Of a stretch of 40,918 nt of DNA, positions 36,378 to 40,918 are shown piece by piece; within the stretch, counting starts at the first letter, position 1, and each line of letters opens with the position of its first letter. Position numbers and translations under genes: made by a program. The DNA is taken from contig NZ_MLJJ01000037.1 in NCBI RefSeq assembly GCF_002095575.1, positions 1 to 40,918 on the forward strand, written 5' to 3'. A model generated the notes under the pieces. The model was not told the DNA's origin. It saw nothing but the letters and a program-made list of their open reading frames with translations, and made no database searches. The stretch comes from Pantoea septica. GTDB lineage: Bacteria > Pseudomonadota > Gammaproteobacteria > Enterobacterales > Enterobacteriaceae.

Positions 36378-37093
36378 CGCGCCAGCGCGCGCGAGCCGTG
36401 CTGGCGCGCGCTCTGTATCCACATTCGCGATCCGTTAAGGGCGATCAGCGTCAGGATGACATATTCCAGCGCCATGGCGTAGACGCCCTGGCGCGCGAAA
36501 ATCATCACGCTGATGACGTCGATAACCACCCACAGCAGCCAGTTCTCGACATATTTACGCGTCATCAGGATCATCGCCACGATGGAGAGCACCATCATGC
36601 TGGCGTCCCAGAACGGGAAGGCGTCGGGCTGCAGCGTCGGCATCGTCACCTGCAGGCCGAGCGCGTTCATCAGCGACACGGCGATCTGCGTCAGGAAGGC
36701 GAAGACCGGATCGATATAGCGCGTCATCAGCGCAATAGCGATAACGCAGACCGCGCCCCACCCCAGCGCCTTCGGCAGCGGCAGCCAGCGAATTTTCAGC
36801 GCCGCCTGGCGATCGTCGGTTTGTCGGCTCCAGGCGTACCAGCCATAGACGTTGGCGACGAAAAAGAAGAGCTGCAGCAGCAGGCTGGCGTAGAGCTGAA
36901 TCTGGAAGAAGATGGCGGCGAACAGCGTGACGTTGATCAGGCCGAACGGATAGTTGATCACTTTCTCCAGGCTGGCGAGCCAGATGCAGAGCAGCCCCGC
37001 CAGCGTGCCGATGGCTTCAATCCACGAAAGATCGTAGCCGCCCGCGCCGATCGGGATATGGACCAGGATATTGCTTGTGCTGAAAAAATCCAT
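36371..37093 (-). CDS. pnuC: Nicotinamide riboside transporter PnuC
   Basis: Facilitator for nicotinamide riboside uptake, 240 residues (239 in E. coli), with about seven helices. Matching text includes [23 protein letters not shown], the PnuC motif [16 protein letters not shown] (about 76-91), [32 protein letters not shown] and [17 protein letters not shown]. Two ATGs are adjacent; the second (37093) matches the E. coli start and has AGGA at better spacing. It lies 10 bases after nadA in the same operon. Confidence 0.96.
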   Translation of the reverse strand: MDFFSTSNILVHIPIGAGGYDLSWIEAIGTLAGLLCIWLASLEKVINYPFGLINVTLFAAIFFQIQLYASLLLQLFFFVANVYGWYAWSRQTDDRQAALKIRWLPLPKALGWGAVCVIAIALMTRYIDPVFAFLTQIAVSLMNALGLQVTMPTLQPDAFPFWDASMMVLSIVAMILMTRKYVENWLLWVVIDVISVMIFARQGVYAMALEYVILTLIALNGSRMWIQSARQHGSRALARQ

Positions 37094-37103
37094 CATCGGT
37101 TCC

Positions 37104-38165
37104 TCAGGCGTTCCCTTTTACCTTCAGTTTGAGATCCGCAGCGAAAGAGAGCATGCGGTTGAGCGGCAATAATGCCGCCTCGCGCAGCGCGGCATCAACC
37201 TCTATTTCATGCTGCTCGCCGCCCTGCTCCAGCCCTTCGGCAATCGCCTTCAGGCCGTTCATCGCCATCCACGGGCAGTGCGCGCAGCTGCGGCAGGTCG
37301 CCCCTTCGCCTGCGGTCGGCGCTTCCAGCAGCGTTTTTTCCGGCACCGCCTGCTGCATTTTGTAGAAGATGCCGCGATCGGTCGCCACGATCATCTGCGG
37401 ATGCGGCAGCTGCTGCGCCGCCTGAATCAGCTGGCTGGTGGAGCCGACCGCGTCGGCAAGATCGACCACCGCCTGCGGCGATTCAGGATGCACCAGCACC
37501 GCCGCGTCGGGATAGAGCGCTTTCATACGCAGCAGCGCCTGCGTTTTGAATTCGTCATGCACGATGCAGGCGCCCTGCCAGCAGAGCACGTCCGCGCCGG
37601 TTTTCTGCGTGACGTAGCGGCCGAGATGGCGATCCGGCGCCCAGATGATTTTTTCGCCCAGGCTGTCGAGATGGTCTATCAGCTCTACCGCGATGCTGGA
37701 GGTGACCACCCAGTCGGCGCGCGCTTTGACCGCCGCCGAGGTGTTGGCGTAGACCACCACGGTGCGGTCGGGATGGGCGTCGCAGAAGGCGTTGAATGCG
37801 TCGGGGGGGCAGCCGAGATCGAGCGAGCATTCCGCCTGCAGCGTTGGCATCAGCACGGTTTTCTCCGGGCTGAGAATTTTGGCGGTTTCGCCCATAAAAC
37901 GCACGCCCGCCACCAGCAGCGTCGACGCCGGATGCGCGCTGCCGAAGCGCGCCATCTCCAGCGAGTCCGCCACGCAGCCGCCGGTCTCTTCCGCCAGCGC
38001 CTGGATTTCCGGGTCGGTATAGTAATGCGCCACGATAACCGCATCGCGCTCTTTTAACAGGCGTTTGATTTTACTCAGGTAAAATTCTTTTTCGTCGCCG
38101 CTGAGGCGGGCGGGTTTCGCGGGAAAGGGCCAGGCCGCGCTCTCTGTATCGAATAAAGCACTCAT
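37104..38165 (-). CDS. nadA: Quinolinate synthase NadA
   Basis: [4Fe-4S] enzyme condensing iminoaspartate with dihydroxyacetone phosphate to quinolinate, the NAD precursor. It has 353 residues (347 in E. coli). The cluster cysteines are in [24 protein letters not shown] and [35 protein letters not shown] and [21 protein letters not shown] are conserved. The start is ATG 38165; the codon before is GTG. First gene of nadA-pnuC, behind a NadR box. Confidence 0.97.
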   Translation of the reverse strand: MSALFDTESAAWPFPAKPARLSGDEKEFYLSKIKRLLKERDAVIVAHYYTDPEIQALAEETGGCVADSLEMARFGSAHPASTLLVAGVRFMGETAKILSPEKTVLMPTLQAECSLDLGCPPDAFNAFCDAHPDRTVVVYANTSAAVKARADWVVTSSIAVELIDHLDSLGEKIIWAPDRHLGRYVTQKTGADVLCWQGACIVHDEFKTQALLRMKALYPDAAVLVHPESPQAVVDLADAVGSTSQLIQAAQQLPHPQMIVATDRGIFYKMQQAVPEKTLLEAPTAGEGATCRSCAHCPWMAMNGLKAIAEGLEQGGEQHEIEVDAALREAALLPLNRMLSFAADLKLKVKGNA

Positions 38166-38234
38166 CACACCGCTCTCGTTTTATCAAATGAACGAAAATC
38201 GCTAATGATGGCGAAAACTGACGTCCATTCCGCC

Positions 38235-38260
38235 ATCGTGTTTTATATGCTAAACACGAT
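38235..38260 (-). promoter_or_regulatory. NadR operator upstream of nadA-pnuC
   Basis: TGTTTT-N6-TAAACA at 38239-38256 matches the NadR consensus TGTTTA-N6-TAAACA at 11 of 12 positions, inside a longer inverted repeat (ATCGTGTTT and AAACACGAT). It lies about 70-95 bases upstream of the nadA start. NadR should repress the operon when NAD is abundant. Confidence 0.85.
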
Positions 38261-38292
38261 AGCGGAAACATGCGGCGGTGTCGTGCTCTTTT

Positions 38293-38823
38293 TTATGCGC
38301 GCGGCGGCGAAGGCTCCTCGGCGAACAGCGGCAGCACGACCGCCTTTTGCGGCATTTCCAGATCGAGCAGAAAGGCTTTGACCTCCAGACCGCCGGCAAA
38401 ACCGGTCAGTTTGCCGTTGGCGCCGATGACGCGATGGCAAGGCGCGACGATAGAGATCGGATTTCTGCCGTTCGCCGCGCCGACCGCGCGCACCGCCTGC
38501 GGATGGCCGATCTGGCGCGCGATTTCGCTGTAGCTGCGGGTTTCGCCGAAGGGGATCGCCACCAGCGCGTTCCACACTTTTTTCTGAAACTCGGTGCCGA
38601 CGAAATCGAGCGGCAGCGTGAAGCAGCGGCGCTCGCCGGCAAAGTACTCCCGCAGCTGGCGCTCCGCCTCAATCAGAATCGGATGCGACTCGTCGCGCGT
38701 CTGCGGCAGAAAGCGCGCGCCGTGCGGGTCGTCGTTTTTCCAGAGTATGCCTGCGAGTCCGCGATCGCTCGCCACCAGTTTCAGTTCGCCCACCGGCGTG
38801 GAGACAAGTTTGTAGTGATACAT
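38293..38823 (-). CDS. Methylated-DNA-protein-cysteine methyltransferase (Ogt-like)
   Basis: Suicide repair protein that takes alkyl groups from O6-alkylguanine onto its own cysteine. It has 176 residues. The acceptor is C129 in APCHRVIGANG (most relatives have VPCHR). The DNA-binding helix text FQKKVWNALVAIPFGETRSYSEIARQIG (79-106) and RAVGAANGRNPISI fit the family. GGGAGA precedes the ATG by eight bases. It is divergent from the Ada-AlkA fusion gene across 157 bases, so the two form an alkylation-damage pair. It resembles Ogt but could be a paralogue, so no symbol is given. Confidence 0.92.
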   Translation of the reverse strand: MYHYKLVSTPVGELKLVASDRGLAGILWKNDDPHGARFLPQTRDESHPILIEAERQLREYFAGERRCFTLPLDFVGTEFQKKVWNALVAIPFGETRSYSEIARQIGHPQAVRAVGAANGRNPISIVAPCHRVIGANGKLTGFAGGLEVKAFLLDLEMPQKAVVLPLFAEEPSPPRA

Positions 38824-38980
38824 GATGCCGTTCTCCCTGTTTGAGACATCCGCTATTGTCGCATTTTGGCCACTGCGCGCTGGCCGTTTTCGGCCATCAG
38901 ACTAAACTGCTTTGCTGTCCGAAAACAGCGAGTCTGCATCAGAAAGCGGGTATAGGCTCTGTTTATTTGCAGGAGTCCCC

Positions 38981-40453
38981 ATGTTCGATCCTGAGATTGC
39001 TTACCAGGCGCTAACCTCGCGCGATACCCGTTTTGACGGGGTGTTTTTCGTCGGAGTCACCTCGACCGGCATTTACTGTCGCCCCATCTGCCCGGTGAAA
39101 GCGCCGCAGCAGAAGAACTGTCTGTTTTTCGCCAGCGCCGAAGCGGCGGAGAAGGCCCACTTCCGCCCCTGTTTGCGCTGTCGCCCCGAGCTTGCGCCGG
39201 GCAACGCGCCGGTCGATCAGCCTCATCGCGTGGCGGACAGGCTGATTCAGCGCATCGAGGAGGGCATGCTGGAGGAGAGCGAAGGGCTGGAGGCGATTGC
39301 CGCCGAGTTTGGCGTCAGCCTGCGCCAGCTGCGCCGCATCGTGCAGCAGGAGCTCGGGGTGTCGCCGCTGGAGCTGAAACAGACGCGGCGCATGCTGCTG
39401 GCGAAGCAGCTGCTGACGGAAACGCAGCTGCCGGTGACGGATGTCGCCTACGCCAGCGGCTTTAGCAGCCTGCGCCGCTTTAACGATGTGTTTCAGGCGC
39501 GCTACCGCATGACGCCGAGCGCGCTGCGCAAGGGGGCCAGCGCCTCGACGCGCGCGCAGCCGGGCGACAGCACTACCCTGCTGATGGTCTATCGTCCGCC
39601 GTACGACTGGGAGGCGATGCTGGCTTTTTTGCAGACCCACCTGATGAAAGAGGTCGAGGCGGTGCAGGATGACGCTTACCGGCGCACCGTGGCGCTGGGC
39701 CGCTGCCGCGGCTGGGTTAGCGTGTCGCATCTGCCGCAGAAGCACGCGCTGCAGCTGACGTTTTCCACTTCACTGACGCCGGTGCTGCCGCTGCTGCTGC
39801 GCCGCCTGCGCGATCTGTTCGATCTTAACGCGCAGCCTCAGCTTATCGCCGCGCGGCTGGCGCAGGATGCGCTGCTGGCGCCGAGCCTGGCGCGCAACCC
39901 GGGATTGCGCGTGCCGGGCGCATTCGACGCCTTTGAGCTTGGCGTGCGCGCCATTATCGGTCAGCAGGTGACGGTGAAGGCCGCGACCACCGTGAGCAGC
40001 CGTTTCGCCGCCGCCTTTGGCGAGCCCTGCGTGACGCCCTTTTCCGATTTGACGCGTTACGCCGCGCTGCCAGAGCGCGTCGCCGGCCTGACGGTGGATG
40101 ACGTTGCGCCGCTCGGCATCGTGAGCGCGCGTTCACGCGCCATCATCGCCTTTGCGCAGGCGTGCGCCGGAGGCTCGCTGCGCTTTAACGCCACGCAGTC
40201 GCCGGAGACGGTGATGAAGCAGCTGGTGGCGCTGCCGGGAATTGGTCCCTGGACGGCGCACTATATCGCGATGCGCGCCCTGCGCTGGCCAGACGCGTTC
40301 CCCAAGGAAGACATCGCCATTCGTAATAATCTGGGCGGCCTGAAGCCCGCCGAAGCGGAAGCGCGTTCGCAGCAGTGGCGTCCGTGGCGCAGCTACGCGG
40401 TGATGCATATCTGGGAGAATCTGGCTGTGGTAAAGCCAAAGAAAGCGACGTGA
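38981..40453 (+). CDS. Ada-AlkA fusion: methyl-sensing AraC regulator with 3-methyladenine glycosylase
   Basis: A 490-residue three-part protein. Residues 1-80 are the Ada zinc domain with C33, C37, C64 and C67 (IYCRPIC and FRPCLRC), where one cysteine accepts methyl groups from phosphotriesters. Residues about 85-185 are an AraC helix-turn-helix pair (LEAIAAEFGVSLRQLRRIV and VTDVAYASGFSSLRRFNDVF). The rest is an AlkA glycosylase: N-terminal domain about 195-310, then HhH-GPD with LPGIGPWTAHYIAMRAL and catalytic D444 in FPKEDIAIRN. The O6-methylguanine transferase domain of E. coli Ada is absent but supplied by the divergent neighbour. Start 38981 has AGGAG five bases upstream; a longer frame to 38912 lies in promoter sequence. 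Confidence 0.94.
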   Translation: MFDPEIAYQALTSRDTRFDGVFFVGVTSTGIYCRPICPVKAPQQKNCLFFASAEAAEKAHFRPCLRCRPELAPGNAPVDQPHRVADRLIQRIEEGMLEESEGLEAIAAEFGVSLRQLRRIVQQELGVSPLELKQTRRMLLAKQLLTETQLPVTDVAYASGFSSLRRFNDVFQARYRMTPSALRKGASASTRAQPGDSTTLLMVYRPPYDWEAMLAFLQTHLMKEVEAVQDDAYRRTVALGRCRGWVSVSHLPQKHALQLTFSTSLTPVLPLLLRRLRDLFDLNAQPQLIAARLAQDALLAPSLARNPGLRVPGAFDAFELGVRAIIGQQVTVKAATTVSSRFAAAFGEPCVTPFSDLTRYAALPERVAGLTVDDVAPLGIVSARSRAIIAFAQACAGGSLRFNATQSPETVMKQLVALPGIGPWTAHYIAMRALRWPDAFPKEDIAIRNNLGGLKPAEAEARSQQWRPWRSYAVMHIWENLAVVKPKKAT

Positions 40454-40497
40454 GGTATGAGATGCGACGCGGCCGCTGAAAGGTCTGTGCGCGGTGC

Positions 40498-40677
40498 AGA
40501 GGTAGCGGACCCGATCGCAAAGGAAACCCACCTCCCTGTGGGTCGGCCTCGCGGCTACGCACCTCATCCTTGAGGTGCGCCCGTAAACGGGCCAACGCGC
40601 TGCGTTGTTCAAAAACGCTCCCGGCGTTTTTGTCGCCGGCTCGGACGCTTTGCTTTTCGGGTCTGCAACCCCTGTAC
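40498..40677. repeat. Palindromic multi-hairpin element B
   Basis: Outer arms AGAGGTAGCGGACCC (40498-40512) and their imperfect complement (40658-40677) enclose the same inner ends as element A: CCGATCGCAAAG (40511-40522) and GACGCTTTGCTTTTCG (40644-40659, one base different from A). Between them are at least five hairpins: ACCCAC-CTCCCT-GTGGGT (40526-40543), CGCACCTCA-TCCT-TGAGGTGCG (40558-40579), GCCCG-TAAA-CGGGC (40579-40592 region), AACGC-GCT-GCGTT (40594-40606) and AAAAACGC-TCCCG-GCGTTTTT (40611-40631). The last, with its T-run, could also terminate the Ada-AlkA transcript. No coding potential is seen. Confidence 0.8.
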
Positions 40678-40724
40678 CTGTCATGCTATGGCGTGGCTGC
40701 AATAAAGGCACAGCACAAAAACAA

Positions 40725-40749
40725 AAAAAGCGCCCATAAGGCGCTTTTT
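40725..40749 (-). terminator. Intrinsic terminator following tRNA-Lys 3' sequence
   Basis: AAAAAGCGCC, five-base loop, GGCGCTTTTT: a 10-bp stem flanked by A and T runs, functional on either strand. On the minus strand it follows the CCA end of tRNA-Lys sequence by seven bases, the usual layout at the end of a tRNA operon. Confidence 0.85.
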
Positions 40750-40756
40750 CCTGAAT

Positions 40757-40877
40757 TGGTGGGTCGTGCAGGATTTGCCTCGGCCCGTCCGGGCCTCGCC
40801 CTCCGGGTGATGCGTTGCATCAGCCTGAATCGCTCCCGGCGATTCAGTCGAACCTGCGCAGGTTCTCATCCTGCACG
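40757..40877 (-). repeat. Split tRNA-Lys 3' end with hairpin insert and inverted T-arm copy (element C)
   Basis: On the minus strand 40774-40757 reads ATCCTGCACGACCCACCA, the exact 3' end of enterobacterial tRNA-Lys including CCA. The preceding tRNA bases CGCAGGTTCGA are found at 40858-40848, so the T-loop is split by 73 bases (40775-40847). The insert carries hairpins GGCCC-GTCC-GGGCC (40782-40795), TGATGC-GTT-GCATCA (40808-40822) and TGAATCGC-TCCCG-GCGATTCA (40826-40846). To the right, 40858-40877 is an inverted T-arm copy (18 of 20 bases), creating a perfect 16-base palindrome (40850-40865) and an outer stem CGTGCAGGAT/ATCCTGCACG. The rest of a tRNA is absent, so it is not a functional gene. 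Confidence 0.82.
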
Positions 40878-40897
40878 TCAGACATTTCAGCCTGCCT

Positions 40898-40918
40898 GAA
40901 CGAAAAAAAGCGCCCAGT
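40898..40918 (-). terminator. Edge of a second terminator, probably of a tRNA-Lys operon beyond the window
   Basis: GAACGAAAAAAAGCGCCCAGT at the right edge repeats the A7-GCGCCC text of the terminator at 40725-40749 and would be the T-rich 3' side of a minus-strand terminator. In E. coli a lysine/valine tRNA cluster adjoins nadA, so the intact tRNA genes probably start just past the edge. Confidence 0.55.

Noticed and set aside
40757..40860. Intact tRNA-Lys gene
   Set aside because: Only the T-arm, acceptor 3' strand and CCA are present, split by an insert; anticodon and D arms are missing.
40498..40880. CRISPR array
   Set aside because: There are no regularly spaced identical repeats; hairpin stems all differ and no cas genes are present.

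Overview
The window is chromosomal DNA from a GC-rich enterobacterium, most likely an Erwiniaceae member (Pantoea/Mixta/Erwinia type). The proteins look like close homologues of E. coli ones and the gene order follows the E. coli clsB-ybhN-ybhL / moa / ybhK / uvrB / bio / ybhB / pgl / ybhA / mod / gal / gpmA / aroG / ybgS / zitB / pnuC / nadA / tRNA-Lys segment. The gal operon, however, starts at galT with no galE, as is known in Erwinia. All identifications were made by reading the sequence and comparing it with remembered family members; no database search was run.

Layout. 1-4.5 kb: envelope genes (3' half of clsB, ybhN, ybhL, a YaiW-type lipoprotein, a DUF1264 lipoprotein). 4.5-7.4 kb: moaABCDE on the minus strand, with a good ModE site and a structured leader where E. 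coli has its molybdenum-cofactor riboswitch. 7.5-12 kb: ybhK, uvrB with its LexA box, then an 889-base region without a gene. This region holds a DnaA-box cluster at the position of E. coli DARS1, and a separate NtrC/sigma-54-type promoter driving an orphan UrtE-like ATPase. 12-17 kb: bioBFCD and bioA diverge from a BirA operator. 17-25.5 kb: ybhB, a wrecked Rpn/YhgA-type nuclease gene, pgl, ybhA, modABC with a ModE operator, acrZ, modE, modF. 25.5-31 kb: galTKM behind a GalR operator, gpmA, aroG. 31-38.3 kb: ybgS, an EvgAS-like phosphorelay whose kinase gene overlaps zitB, then pnuC and nadA behind a NadR box. 38.3-40.5 kb: a divergent alkylation-repair pair (methyltransferase and an Ada-AlkA fusion). 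40.45-40.9 kb: non-coding palindromes next to a tRNA-Lys cluster that probably begins just past the right edge.

How the genes work together. Molybdate is imported by ModABC and sensed by ModE, which appears to have sites at both modA and moaA, so uptake and cofactor synthesis are coupled. UvrB, the methyltransferase and Ada-AlkA serve DNA repair. BioABFCD make biotin under BirA. NadA and PnuC serve NAD supply under NadR. The response regulator, hybrid kinase and ZitB form one tightly packed transcription unit, which suggests metal-linked signalling.

The least explained material is non-coding. Two palindromic elements (29884-29995 and 40498-40677) share nearly identical inner ends but differ in flanking arms and in internal hairpins. 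A third structure (40757-40877) consists of tRNA-Lys 3' sequence split in the T-loop by a 73-base hairpin module and followed by an inverted T-arm copy. Hairpins in all three carry TCCC-type loops on unrelated stems. They may represent a dispersed multi-hairpin repeat family that I do not recognise as REP or ERIC.
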